Positions 14,785 through 23,559 of a DNA stretch of 37,561 bases are shown one piece after another. Position 1 is the first letter of the stretch. Each line of letters opens with the position of its first letter. The position numbers and the translations under genes were made by a program. Below the pieces are notes generated by a model. The model worked only from the letters and a program-made list of their open reading frames with translations. It made no database searches and was not told where the DNA came from. This DNA comes from a virus. The stretch covers positions 1-37,561 of the IMG/VR virus record IMGVR_UViG_3300050821_001899; one strand, 5' to 3'.

Positions 14785-15425
14785 TTCTTCTGGTGCTCGG
14801 ACAGTCGAATGCGTGCAACTGCGGGCAAGGGCTCCATTCCTCGAAGTCCGGTCGCGTCATCGATGCGAAACGCGGGACCATTCACCCGATGGCTGATCCG
14901 CTCTCCGGTGATGCCAGCGAGCAAGGCGAGGGCGGGAGCATTTGGTCGCGGCTCGCTGATTTTATCCCCGATCTTACGGTGATCCCGGCGGCGACGGCAG
15001 GCTCCTACGTCAAGGATTGGGAGCGGTTGATCGATCTTGTGATGATGCGCCTAACGGTCAAGCCAACGCATGTTGTTTGGCAGCAGGGCGAGGCGGAGGC
15101 GAATCACACAAATATGTCGTCCTGCGAATATGCGCAACGAGTTGGCGTCATCTTCGAAAAGATGCGCGTAGAATTTTATACGCCGGTTTTTGTTGCCCAA
15201 TGCACGGTCTGCGAAAATGGCGATCATGCCTTCAGCAATCACGCCGCAATCCGCGCAGGCCAGCGGCTCCTCGTCAACCCAGCGAAGCAAATCTACGCCG
15301 GCCCCGATCTTGACCGCGTGACAGAGAGGTTCGACGGGTGCCATTTTTCTGCGGCGGGACTCGATCGCGGCGCGCGGCTTTGGTACGATTGTCTTATGAC
15401 TGTAGCAGCCGTCGCGGCAGAATGA
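14781..15425 (+). CDS. SGNH/GDSL-type carbohydrate esterase
   Basis: 214 residues, ATGA-coupled to the previous gene. Block I is GQSN at residues 7-10 with catalytic Ser9; WQQGE at 100-104 is the Gln-Gly-Glu block seen in sialate O-acetylesterase-like (CE6) enzymes; DGCH at 185-188 supplies the Asp/His pair. No signal peptide. It would remove acyl groups (often acetyl) from sugars. As part of the cassette it could edit glycans on the virion or on the host surface. Confidence 0.8.
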   Translation: MILLVLGQSNACNCGQGLHSSKSGRVIDAKRGTIHPMADPLSGDASEQGEGGSIWSRLADFIPDLTVIPAATAGSYVKDWERLIDLVMMRLTVKPTHVVWQQGEAEANHTNMSSCEYAQRVGVIFEKMRVEFYTPVFVAQCTVCENGDHAFSNHAAIRAGQRLLVNPAKQIYAGPDLDRVTERFDGCHFSAAGLDRGARLWYDCLMTVAAVAAE

Positions 15426-15434
15426 GCACATGCC

Positions 15435-16100
15435 ATGCTCAATTCGTATCTCACTGATACGGCCCTTCTGCTCAACGACCCGAGCAATCAATTTTATTCG
15501 ACCACGACGCTAACGACGCTCATCAACCGGGCTCGCCGGTGGATGTCGGTTCTCTCGCTTCAGCCGCGCGTCCTGGTTACCACTGTTTCAACCGTCAAAA
15601 ATCAGGAAACGCTTGCGCTAACGCTGGCGAATAGCGCCGTCGCCGCCTCTCCAGGCTGCGCCTCGCCCTATGGAACGATAGGCATAGCGGTTCAGCAGGG
15701 AAACTACTTCATCGCGCTTGGGCGCAAAGATTTCCCGAGCTTCCAGGCCGATGATCGCATTCTCAATCAAACGCTGAAGAATTACCCGGATCGGTTCGCG
15801 ACGTATAATCGCGGGCAGCTCCAAGTCGTTTATATGTTCCCGGTGCCCGCCGATGTTTATTCGGTACAGTGGGACATCGCCTGTACGCCGATTAATTTGG
15901 TGGCGGACACCGACGTTGAGGCAATCCCGCTGCCATGGACCGAGATTGTACCGTTCCAGGCGGCGCGTCTCGCGGCGATCACGCAGCAGCGTTGGGCCGA
16001 CGCCGAAGGGTTCCGGGGCGAAGTTGAAAGCATGATGAACGAAGCAACCGCCGCAGAAATGCCGTTCATGCGCGGCGACTGGTATCCGGCGTCGCGCTGA
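15435..16100 (+). CDS. Head-tail adaptor / tail-tube-A-like protein
   Basis: 221 residues. The opening LNSYLTDTALLLNDPSNQFYSTTTL and LINRARRWM are typical of podovirus adaptor proteins that sit under the portal ring (P22 gp4 / T7 gp11-like role). A beta-rich middle is followed by a C-terminal helix with a conserved RWADAEGFR-type segment. Its stop overlaps the next start. Confidence 0.68.
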   Translation: MLNSYLTDTALLLNDPSNQFYSTTTLTTLINRARRWMSVLSLQPRVLVTTVSTVKNQETLALTLANSAVAASPGCASPYGTIGIAVQQGNYFIALGRKDFPSFQADDRILNQTLKNYPDRFATYNRGQLQVVYMFPVPADVYSVQWDIACTPINLVADTDVEAIPLPWTEIVPFQAARLAAITQQRWADAEGFRGEVESMMNEATAAEMPFMRGDWYPASR

Positions 16101-17716
16101 TGGCAAACGGAAAAAAAAGACAGGCGCAACAGGAAACGCTCGAAGTCGAACAGTTTTCGATCGTGCAGGGGATGAACACGCAAGAGCTTCGCGCCGCGAT
16201 TGGGCAAGGCTTCTGGTCATGGTTGATGAATTTTCAGCCGATCGGCAAGCACACGCTTCGCGCGCTGCCAGGAAAGGGCGCGAACATCTACACACTCGGC
16301 GGCGGCGACACGATCGTCTCGGGGCGCATCTTCATTCTCGGCACGACAACCTATTACGCCGCGCTGTTCACGCTCAATGGCGCCGGTTACCAGGTCAACC
16401 TATCAAACGGCGCGGTTACAACCATAGGTGCGGCGGCGACGTTCTATAGCGGCACGGGGCAATATCCGGCCTGCGTGAATTGGGGGAACAACGGCATCGT
16501 CATCGTGTCGCCGGCAGGCTATTGGGCGTGGGACGGAACGACGCTGTTCAGTGCGGGTGGCGCGGCGCCGACTTGGCTCTATCCCGTCGGTGCCTCCGTG
16601 ACAATCATGCCAACCGGCATCTCCGGAACGGCCATCGAAATCTACAACGCGACGGTTTGGCTCATCAATGGCCGCGTCATCCAGGCGGCGGCGCCGGGGA
16701 GCGGCAACGATTTTGCGACCTCGGATGGTGCGGTCAACGTCACCGTCAAAGACGGCTATATCCAAGATGGATATTCGGCCATTAAGCAACTCGACGGCTT
16801 TCTCTACCTTTTCGCTCATCCGGCCGTCGATGTTATTTCGGACGTGCAGACAAGCGGCTCTCCGCCGACAACGACATTCCTTCGCGTCAACGTCAGCCCG
16901 ATCATCGGCACGGCGTGGCGCGACAGCGTAGCACAACTACCGTCGTCGCTGGTTTTCGCCAATGCCACGGGAGCTTACGAAGTCAGCGGCGGGCAGGTGC
17001 GTAAAGTGTCGGACGCGTTTGATGGTATCTTTTCGCAAGCGACCTACCCGGCCGCCGCGACCGACCCAAGCGGATTTCATCCGAGCGCGTGCGCCATCAA
17101 TCTCAATGAAACCACCTGCTACGCGCTGACGATCAATCTCCCCGACCCTGACGACGCGACAAACACATTCGTTCCGTGCCTCGCCGTGTGGGACGGGAGG
17201 CGGTGGTTTTTAGCGTCGCAAGAATCGAGCGTCGAAGTGTTGCTTGGACAGGACAATGATTCCGTTCTCTCGGCGTGGGGTTCAACCGGGACGACGCTTT
17301 TCCCGGCGTTCAGTCTCGCGTCTGCAACGCTGACGAAAAAAGCGAAGTCATGGTTCTCCGAAGGCAAGTCCGGCGTCACGATGCGCAAAGAAATTCAGCG
17401 TGTCTACGCGCAGTTTGGGGACACGACGGCGGGCGTGCCGCTTTCAACATTCAATGTCGATACCGAAAGCGGGTCTGTCGCCGCCGCTTCGCTACAACCG
17501 CCGTCAGTCATCTGGCTGAACAATACAGGCGGGATTGTTCAGTGGCAGAATGTGAGCGCGCAAAATATTTTCTGGACAACGGCGTTTCCGCTCATTATCG
17601 GCGGCGTGGCGAATGCAATCGCTCTTATATTTGGCGTGACCATCGCGTCGGTTAGGACCACACTGGACGTTCTCGGGCTTTATGTCGGATACGTCGATTA
17701 CAGCCGCTATGAATAG
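16100..17716 (+). CDS. Tail tube-B-like / DNA-stabilisation protein
   Basis: 538 residues, beta-rich throughout with Trp/Gly turns (WDGTTLF, WDGRRWF, WLYPVGAS), like the propeller-type stabilisation or nozzle proteins (P22 gp10 / T7 gp12 position). Residues 1-40 are helical and charged, as in adaptor-binding N-termini. It is sandwiched between the adaptor and the glycine-rich tip gene. Function is inferred from position and fold pattern. Confidence 0.6.
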   Translation: MANGKKRQAQQETLEVEQFSIVQGMNTQELRAAIGQGFWSWLMNFQPIGKHTLRALPGKGANIYTLGGGDTIVSGRIFILGTTTYYAALFTLNGAGYQVNLSNGAVTTIGAAATFYSGTGQYPACVNWGNNGIVIVSPAGYWAWDGTTLFSAGGAAPTWLYPVGASVTIMPTGISGTAIEIYNATVWLINGRVIQAAAPGSGNDFATSDGAVNVTVKDGYIQDGYSAIKQLDGFLYLFAHPAVDVISDVQTSGSPPTTTFLRVNVSPIIGTAWRDSVAQLPSSLVFANATGAYEVSGGQVRKVSDAFDGIFSQATYPAAATDPSGFHPSACAINLNETTCYALTINLPDPDDATNTFVPCLAVWDGRRWFLASQESSVEVLLGQDNDSVLSAWGSTGTTLFPAFSLASATLTKKAKSWFSEGKSGVTMRKEIQRVYAQFGDTTAGVPLSTFNVDTESGSVAAASLQPPSVIWLNNTGGIVQWQNVSAQNIFWTTAFPLIIGGVANAIALIFGVTIASVRTTLDVLGLYVGYVDYSRYE

Positions 17717-17725
17717 GATTTAGGC

Positions 17726-18733
17726 ATGGGCTGGCGCACAATCTTCGGGAATCTCACAGCGGGCAACGAAAGTCTTTCGCTCTACGATACACAATTCAAC
17801 GACATGGGATTGCTTTCCGTCGTCCCATGCACAGCCAGCGGCACAAATGTCATCGCTCTAACGCCGCAGGGTTTTACTGCTGTTCAGTCGGCCTACGCGA
17901 ATTATCAGCTCTACGGATTTGTGGCCGCGAATACATCGACGGGTCCTGTCAGCATCAACGTCGCGGCGATCGGTGCGCTCAATCTCTATTTGTCGGATGG
18001 CGTTACGCAAGCAACGACAGGGAACATTGCTCAAAAAGCGTATTACGAAATCGTCTACAATTTGGCGCTCAATGGCGGCGCGGGTGGTTTCCAGATCGTC
18101 GGCTCTGCCTCCGCGGCAGGAACACTAGCAACGCGGCAAGTTCTCACGAGCGGTTCCGCCGCGACGTACACAACCCCCGCAAATTGCCGTCAGGTGAAAA
18201 TCCGCGCAATCGGCGCTGGGGGTGGCGGCGGTGGATCGGCGGCGGCTTCGGCGACGAATGGCGGAACCGGGGGAACGACATCGTTCAATGCGATAACGGG
18301 CATCGGTGGGACGGGTGGAACAGCCGCCAATGGTACAAATCCGACAGCAGGCGGTGCCGGTGGAACAGGCGGAGCTGGTTCCGCGTCTTTCCGTCTCCAG
18401 GGCGGGTCCGGCAGTGCAACGCTTGTAGCGGCGGGCGCGCAAACCGGAGGCGCGGGCGGCAATGGCTCCTTCGGCGGCGGCGCTGGGTCAGTCAGTGGAA
18501 CGACATCGGGTGGCAATGGCAGCACGAATACAGGGGGCGGCGGAGCGGGCGGAATTTCTGTCAATGGACCTGGCTCCGGCGGCGGCGCTGGTGAATATTT
18601 CGAACTGATTATCAATTCGCCGAGTGCGACGTATACCTACACCGTCGGCGCAGCGGGAACAGCGGGCACTGGTGCAGCGGCCAATGGCGGCGCTGGCGGC
18701 TCCGGCCTCATTATTGTGGACGAATTCTACTAA
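17726..18733 (+). CDS. Glycine-rich tail tip / receptor-binding protein 1
   Basis: 335 residues. Residues 1-150 are a beta-rich anchor; about 155-310 is a Gly/Ala/Ser region with GGGG, GGTGG and GGAGG motifs of the polyglycine-II sandwich type found in phage tip adhesins; it closes with GLIIVDEFY. Such loops often vary to fit receptors. It follows the stabilisation gene. A second protein of this kind is encoded at 26856-27881. Confidence 0.7.
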   Translation: MGWRTIFGNLTAGNESLSLYDTQFNDMGLLSVVPCTASGTNVIALTPQGFTAVQSAYANYQLYGFVAANTSTGPVSINVAAIGALNLYLSDGVTQATTGNIAQKAYYEIVYNLALNGGAGGFQIVGSASAAGTLATRQVLTSGSAATYTTPANCRQVKIRAIGAGGGGGGSAAASATNGGTGGTTSFNAITGIGGTGGTAANGTNPTAGGAGGTGGAGSASFRLQGGSGSATLVAAGAQTGGAGGNGSFGGGAGSVSGTTSGGNGSTNTGGGGAGGISVNGPGSGGGAGEYFELIINSPSATYTYTVGAAGTAGTGAAANGGAGGSGLIIVDEFY

Positions 18734-18753
18734 ACGCAGGAAGGAGAATCATC

Positions 18754-18951
18754 ATGCCTAATATCGGAACGCCTCGCGCGCCAAAACCGTCGGGCGATGT
18801 TGTGGGGCCAAATCACGTCGATACGGTCGATCCCGGCTTTGACAGTTCGTTCCGCGACAGCGGCGGCGATGTCGGGAGCACGACGCGCGTAGCGGGCCGC
18901 CGCCCGCCCGATCCGGGCTTTATCATGCCGACGACGCCAGAACTGAAATGA
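18754..18951 (+). CDS. Hypothetical 65-residue protein
   Basis: ATG 18754 with a strong AGGAAGGAG ribosome-binding site. Rich in Pro, Gly and Asp, without clear structure (DVVGPNHVDTVDPG). Coupled by ATGA to the next gene. Likely a small virion-associated or linker protein; not recognised. Confidence 0.6.
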   Translation: MPNIGTPRAPKPSGDVVGPNHVDTVDPGFDSSFRDSGGDVGSTTRVAGRRPPDPGFIMPTTPELK

Positions 18952-19292
18952 GCCTGCCGGCGATCCTCCGCGTGCCACGCTCGCAAAAAGAGTGGGACAA
19001 GTTCCACTGGCAGCACTACATCGACCACAAGATCATCCTTGGGGTCGTCGCGTCGAAAGCTGGTAAGACACTTCACATGCCTATCATTTGGCCCGTGCCT
19101 GGCAAAGACTTCACGCCGCAGTTCACGCAGTTTCATCAATTCCTGCATCAGCAGATGAATGTCATTAGCGGCTCGTCATCGGCGGATATGTCACACGCCT
19201 CGATTGCGACCAAGGAAGCGGCGCAAACCTTCGTTGATGCAAACTATCGCGAGCATTTGATATTTCACGAGTTCGTCGGAGTGCCGGTGTGA
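18948..19292 (+). CDS. Phage-type hypothetical protein
   Basis: 114 residues starting SLPAILRVPRSQKEWDKFHW, an opening I associate with small tail-region proteins of rhizobial phages. The rest is helical with several His. It overlaps both neighbours, so it shares the operon of the nucleotidyltransferase. Function unknown. Confidence 0.6.
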   Translation: MSLPAILRVPRSQKEWDKFHWQHYIDHKIILGVVASKAGKTLHMPIIWPVPGKDFTPQFTQFHQFLHQQMNVISGSSSADMSHASIATKEAAQTFVDANYREHLIFHEFVGVPV

Positions 19293-19621
19293 AAACTGCG
19301 CTGTTCATCGGACGCTTTCAGCCTTTCCACGACGGCCACGCGGCGGTCATTGAACGCTTGCTCACCGAAGGAAAAGCCGTGTGCGTCGCGATCCGTGACA
19401 CGGAGGTGGGCGGCGAAAATCCGTACTCTGCCGCGCAGCGGGTGGGAATGATACGAAAGCGCTTCGGAGCGGAGCGCCGCGTCTCGGTCATCGTCGTGCC
19501 GGACATTTCCGAAGTCGTTTACGGGCGCGATGTCGGCTACGTGATTCGTAAAATGGATATGCCATCGGAAGTGGAGGCGATTTCGGCCAGCAAGATACGG
19601 GCGCGCGCGCAATGTTCCTGA
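19289..19621 (+). CDS. Nucleotidyltransferase of the NMNAT/HxGH fold
   Basis: 110 residues from GTG 19289. FIGRFQPFHDGHAAVI carries the HxGH motif (H14, H17) and ISASKIR (98-104) is the second nucleotide-binding motif of this superfamily. GENPYSAAQRVGMI resembles the segment seen in archaeal-type NMN adenylyltransferases (NadM/NadR). It is shorter than those enzymes (about 160-180 residues). The likely reaction is nucleotidyl transfer, NAD-type synthesis or a cytidylyl/pantetheine analogue. The substrate is not certain. Confidence 0.75.
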   Translation: MKTALFIGRFQPFHDGHAAVIERLLTEGKAVCVAIRDTEVGGENPYSAAQRVGMIRKRFGAERRVSVIVVPDISEVVYGRDVGYVIRKMDMPSEVEAISASKIRARAQCS

Positions 19622-20682
19622 TCCTCGCCCTGCCGCGCTCGCGCACGTTCTGGTTATCCAAATTCCTGTCTTACCGGGATTTCGAATGCGGGCACGAAGA
19701 GTCGCGTCACTTGCGGGCAATGGATGACGTGCGAACATGGCTCACGCAAGATTATCGAGGTTCGTCAGAAACGAATGCAGCTCCGTTTTGGCGGTTGGCG
19801 CCAAGCATCAATCCCGCGCTGCGAATCGTGACCGTGCGCCGCCCGGTCGGCGAAGTGGTCAAAAATTTGATGTCAATCGACATCAGCGGCATCGGCTCGT
19901 TTAGCGAGCAAGCGCTTGTGGCGCAGATCACCAAGCTCGACGCAAAGCTTAACCAGATTGAACGGCGGTTGCCGAATGTTCTCTCGGTCAAGTTTCACGA
20001 ATTGAACAACGAACAAACGATCAGGGCGGTGTGGAGCCACTGTCTGCCGTATCCATTTGACCGCGAGAGATGGGAAGCGCTTCGCGATACCGATCTCCAA
20101 TGCAACTTCCGCGCGCTTCTCCGCTCCGTGATTGCCTACAAAGTACCAATGGACAAAATGGCGGCGATGGCCGCGCATCATTGCCGCGCGAAGATGATCT
20201 CTCGCCCGGCTCGTTCGCATGGCGGCGTCACATTTCAGCAGGAGGAATTCGAGGATTGGGAGCGCGACGGGGTTGCGTTGTTCGAGGCGCATTGCACCGA
20301 AGTGGGAGAATCTCCCGACAACTGGAAAAACAAAAACATTCCGCTAATGCGCTCGCTCTGTCATGCCGGCGCGATGCAGATCACCACGGCGCGGAGCAAT
20401 GGCCGGATGTTCGGCTACATCGCGGCGTTTATCGCGCCATCCGTCGATCAACGTGACGCGACCTATGGGTACCACGCAACGCGCTATGTTTCTCCGGACA
20501 TGCCGGGTCTGGCGCTGAAGTTGGAAAGGGCGTCCGTAGCGGCTCTTAGACAAAAAGGCGCGAGTGAGGTAGTATTTCGCGAAGGTGTCCGTAGCGAAGG
20601 GCCGCGCACGGGAGTTTTATACAAGCGCATGGGTGCCGAAGATTTCGGGCATTTGTACCGTTTGAAGCTTGACGGAGTGTAA
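19612..20682 (+). CDS. Sulfotransferase-like / GNAT-like fusion protein
   Basis: 356 residues. The N-terminal half has LALPRSRTFWLSKFLS (6-20), a PAPS-type 5' phosphosulfate loop, and RIVTVRRPVGEVVKNL (71-86), the 3' phosphate-binding region, as in sulfotransferases. From about 255 the sequence changes to a GNAT-like pattern (MFGYIAAF, HATRYVSPDMPGL, LKLERASVAALRQKGA). The start overlaps the nucleotidyltransferase. Podovirus genomes often have a GNAT-like gene before the ejection proteins; the sulfotransferase-like extension is unusual. Confidence 0.6.
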   Translation: MFLILALPRSRTFWLSKFLSYRDFECGHEESRHLRAMDDVRTWLTQDYRGSSETNAAPFWRLAPSINPALRIVTVRRPVGEVVKNLMSIDISGIGSFSEQALVAQITKLDAKLNQIERRLPNVLSVKFHELNNEQTIRAVWSHCLPYPFDRERWEALRDTDLQCNFRALLRSVIAYKVPMDKMAAMAAHHCRAKMISRPARSHGGVTFQQEEFEDWERDGVALFEAHCTEVGESPDNWKNKNIPLMRSLCHAGAMQITTARSNGRMFGYIAAFIAPSVDQRDATYGYHATRYVSPDMPGLALKLERASVAALRQKGASEVVFREGVRSEGPRTGVLYKRMGAEDFGHLYRLKLDGV

Positions 20683-20684
20683 TC

Positions 20685-22040
20685 ATGGGCCTCGGAGCTG
20701 CGGTTACGGCGTTTGTTGCGAGCGTCCTGCCGGAATCGCTCGCCTTCGCTGCACCAGAAATCGCGGGCGGTTTGTTGGGCGCCGCAGGCGGGGCGGGCTT
20801 TGGCGCGATTACGGGCGGCGATCCGGGCCTAGGTGCGCTCACAGGAGGCATTACGGGTGGGCTCATCCCGGCCGGGGGTGCGATCGGCGGGAGTCTTGGT
20901 GGCAGCACGGGCGCGGCGATTGGCGATATTGCGGGTGGTGTGGCCGGTGGAGCACTTGGGTCAGGTGTCACGGGCGGGAACGTGGGAGTCGGGGCGCTCG
21001 AAGGTGGCCTTGGCGGCGGCGTGGCCGCGATCGGCGGGGTTGGGCAACCCCAGGCGGGAGGCAGCGGGTCAACGGCGGCGACGGCGCCCACAGCGGGCGG
21101 CTCAGGCGGCGGCTCTCTTTCCGACTTTGCATCCTCGTCTCTACTGAACGCGAACAGTCCCGACGCGCTCGGCACCGCGATCAGTGCAACGCCGCCTTCC
21201 GGGGCGGCGACTGGCGCGGGCGGGTGGAATGATCTTCTCTCCAAGCTCGGCGCGGCGCCTGCGGCAACAGGGACCACAGCGGCGGCCGGTGGCGCTGACC
21301 CGGCGTCTTCGGCGTTGCTGGGATCGCAAAGTCCAGATCAGCTTTTGGGCGCGCTAAGCGCAACTGGTCCTGCCGCCGCTTCGCCTGCTGCTGCGACGGC
21401 GACGCCTGGCAATTCGTTTGTTGATAAGCTTTCAGCCTTGGGCGCAGGTGATTCCGGCGGCGCCGGCACGCCGACAATCGCCAAGTCAGGCGGTAGCGGT
21501 GGCCTTTTGGATAGCGTGCTTGGTTTCCCGAAAGCGCATCCGATCCTGTCGCTACTCGGCGGGACGGCGGCGTCGCAGCTTCTCGGACCGCAACTGTCCA
21601 AGTTGACCGGCTCCGGCATGACCTCGCAAGAGAAGGCGTTGCTTGCGAACGAAGGACCGGCGATCAGCGCGGCAAACGCGCTCATCCCGTCGCTGCAAAC
21701 CGGCGTGTTGCCGCCCGGCGCGGAGGCGTCGGTGCAATCCGCTCTCGACGCCGACATTGCGAGCATCCGCTCGCGCTACGCGACCATCGGGCAATCCGGG
21801 TCATCTGCGGAACAGCAAGACATCGAGAACGCCAAGCAGCTCGCGGCGGGGCGCAAGTTCCAACTCGCGCAACAGGCAACGACCACGGGACTCGACGCGC
21901 TCGGCCTCAATCAAACGGTCTATCAAACGCTGCTGCAAAACCAGCTTTCGCGGCAACAGAATTTGTCGAACGCCTTCTCCAACTTCTTCGGCTCCGTCGG
22001 CGAAGGTGCCGCGCTCTCCGGCGCGTTAAAGTCGGCGTGA
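20685..22040 (+). CDS. Ejection-type virion protein 1 (Gly/Ala-rich)
   Basis: 451 residues from ATG 20685 with GGAG eight bases upstream. Residues 25-130 are Gly/Ala-rich with glycine-zipper spacing, able to enter membranes. A Ser/Ala/Gly linker follows and a helical, Gln-rich C-terminus (SIRSRYATIGQSGSSAEQQD, FQLAQQATTTGLDALGL). That C-terminus is familiar from internal virion proteins of alphaproteobacterial podophages. It probably forms part of the DNA ejection channel. Confidence 0.6.
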   Translation: MGLGAAVTAFVASVLPESLAFAAPEIAGGLLGAAGGAGFGAITGGDPGLGALTGGITGGLIPAGGAIGGSLGGSTGAAIGDIAGGVAGGALGSGVTGGNVGVGALEGGLGGGVAAIGGVGQPQAGGSGSTAATAPTAGGSGGGSLSDFASSSLLNANSPDALGTAISATPPSGAATGAGGWNDLLSKLGAAPAATGTTAAAGGADPASSALLGSQSPDQLLGALSATGPAAASPAAATATPGNSFVDKLSALGAGDSGGAGTPTIAKSGGSGGLLDSVLGFPKAHPILSLLGGTAASQLLGPQLSKLTGSGMTSQEKALLANEGPAISAANALIPSLQTGVLPPGAEASVQSALDADIASIRSRYATIGQSGSSAEQQDIENAKQLAAGRKFQLAQQATTTGLDALGLNQTVYQTLLQNQLSRQQNLSNAFSNFFGSVGEGAALSGALKSA

Positions 22041-22041
22041 T

Positions 22042-23559
22042 ATGGCAGACACGCAAACCTCAGATGACGATCTCAGGCTCTCGCCGCTAGGGATGCAACC
22101 GCCGGCCTCGCCGGCAGCACCCGCGCCGAGTGGCGGCGGGCGCGACACGAACGCGATTGTCGAACAGTTGCTCCGCAAATTCGCGAACCCTCCCGCGCCG
22201 CCGAACATCATTCCGTTTCAGCAGGCGAAAGATAAGATCGAAGCGCAACGCGCGGCGTTGCCCGTACCGCAAGCGCCACAGCTTCAGCCGACGCCGCAAA
22301 ATGCTCCCGAGCCGCAAGTGACGGACGTGTTCCAGGCCATGGGCTCGCCGATGATGCTGATGGCGCTTCTCGGCGGCGCATTGACGAGCACGCCGATCAC
22401 GAGCGCGATGAACAACGCCGCAGGGTTTCTCAATGGTGTCCGGAAGGGCGATGCGGCGGCGACGAAAAATCATTTCGACAAGTTCCAGGCGGATTTGGAC
22501 GCCGCGAAGGCCGCCAATCAATCGGCGATCGAGCAGTATCGTCTCGCCTTCGAGCAATACAGCGGGCAGTCGGACCAGCTCAAGCAGCAACTCGACGGCA
22601 TCGCCGATCGGGAAAACGACGAAGTGATCAAGCACAAGCTCGAAGAGGGACAATTCGACGAAGTGTGGAAGATCATCGAAGCGCGCGAGAAAAATCAGCA
22701 GGCGCTTCAAGTCCATCAGGACATGCTCAATCTGCGCGTTGATGGCGCGTGGGGATCGACAACCGACCTGACCATGAAAGACGGCTCGCACGTTCAGGGC
22801 CAGCGCAACAAGATCACGGGCGAGTATCGCGGCGAGGACGGGGAGGAGATTGACCGCAGCAACGTTAAGAGCGAGCAAAGGCTCGCGCTCCCGGCGCGCT
22901 CGGCGCCCGCGCTTGCGTTGCAAAAGTTCATCGAAAAAAATCCTGACGCAACCCCGGAAGCGGTCACGAAGTTCGCGGCGGATTACGCCGAGCAAGTGAA
23001 GGCGGCGAAGGATTGGGGAACGGGACCGCTAGGCAATCAAACGCGGTCCTTCAGCGTCGGGCTCTATCATCTTGAAACACTGCAAGAACTGGCGGACGCG
23101 TTGAAGAATGGTGACATCAACACGTTCAATGCCATCGCCAACAAATGGGGCGCGGAAACCGGACAGGCGGCACCGACCAATTTCAACACGGCGAGGCAGA
23201 TCATCGGAGCGGAAGTCGTCAAAGCCATTGTTGGTGCGGGTGGTGGTGGCGTTCAAGAGCGTCTTGAGGCGGCAAATCACATCAGCACGTCGCTGTCGCC
23301 CGAGCAAATGGCAGGGGCGATCAAGACGACCGAGGATTTGATGGTGGGTCAGTTGAAGGGCCTCAAGTCACAATACGAGCGCACGACGAAAAACAGCGAC
23401 TTCGAGGACACGTTTCTATCGCCGGAGGCGCGCGATCTTTTCCAGAACTCGACAGCGAAGGCGCCGCAGACGGGCGGCCCGAAAGAAGGTGATCGCTCTA
23501 AATCCAAAAGCGGGCGCGACATTATTTTTCGAAACGGCCAGTGGGAATACGCTGAATGA
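22042..23559 (+). CDS. Ejection-type virion protein 2
   Basis: 505 residues, beginning one base after the previous stop. Pro/Gln-rich N-terminus (1-95), a hydrophobic patch (MMLMALLGGALTSTPIT), then long helices (DKFQADLDAAKAANQSAIEQ) and a mixed C-terminal region ending in SGRDIIFRNGQWEY, a small terminal motif seen in related internal proteins. Overlaps the next gene by four bases. Confidence 0.58.
   Translation: MADTQTSDDDLRLSPLGMQPPASPAAPAPSGGGRDTNAIVEQLLRKFANPPAPPNIIPFQQAKDKIEAQRAALPVPQAPQLQPTPQNAPEPQVTDVFQAMGSPMMLMALLGGALTSTPITSAMNNAAGFLNGVRKGDAAATKNHFDKFQADLDAAKAANQSAIEQYRLAFEQYSGQSDQLKQQLDGIADRENDEVIKHKLEEGQFDEVWKIIEAREKNQQALQVHQDMLNLRVDGAWGSTTDLTMKDGSHVQGQRNKITGEYRGEDGEEIDRSNVKSEQRLALPARSAPALALQKFIEKNPDATPEAVTKFAADYAEQVKAAKDWGTGPLGNQTRSFSVGLYHLETLQELADALKNGDINTFNAIANKWGAETGQAAPTNFNTARQIIGAEVVKAIVGAGGGGVQERLEAANHISTSLSPEQMAGAIKTTEDLMVGQLKGLKSQYERTTKNSDFEDTFLSPEARDLFQNSTAKAPQTGGPKEGDRSKSKSGRDIIFRNGQWEYAE

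Noticed and set aside
20546-21277. Pro/Ala-rich minus-strand frame opposite ejection protein 1
   Set aside because: Shadow of Gly/Ala codons, no ribosome-binding site, crosses two plus genes.
22087-22995. 302-codon minus-strand frame opposite ejection protein 2
   Set aside because: Arg/Leu-rich shadow; the plus frame has proper helical pattern and context.
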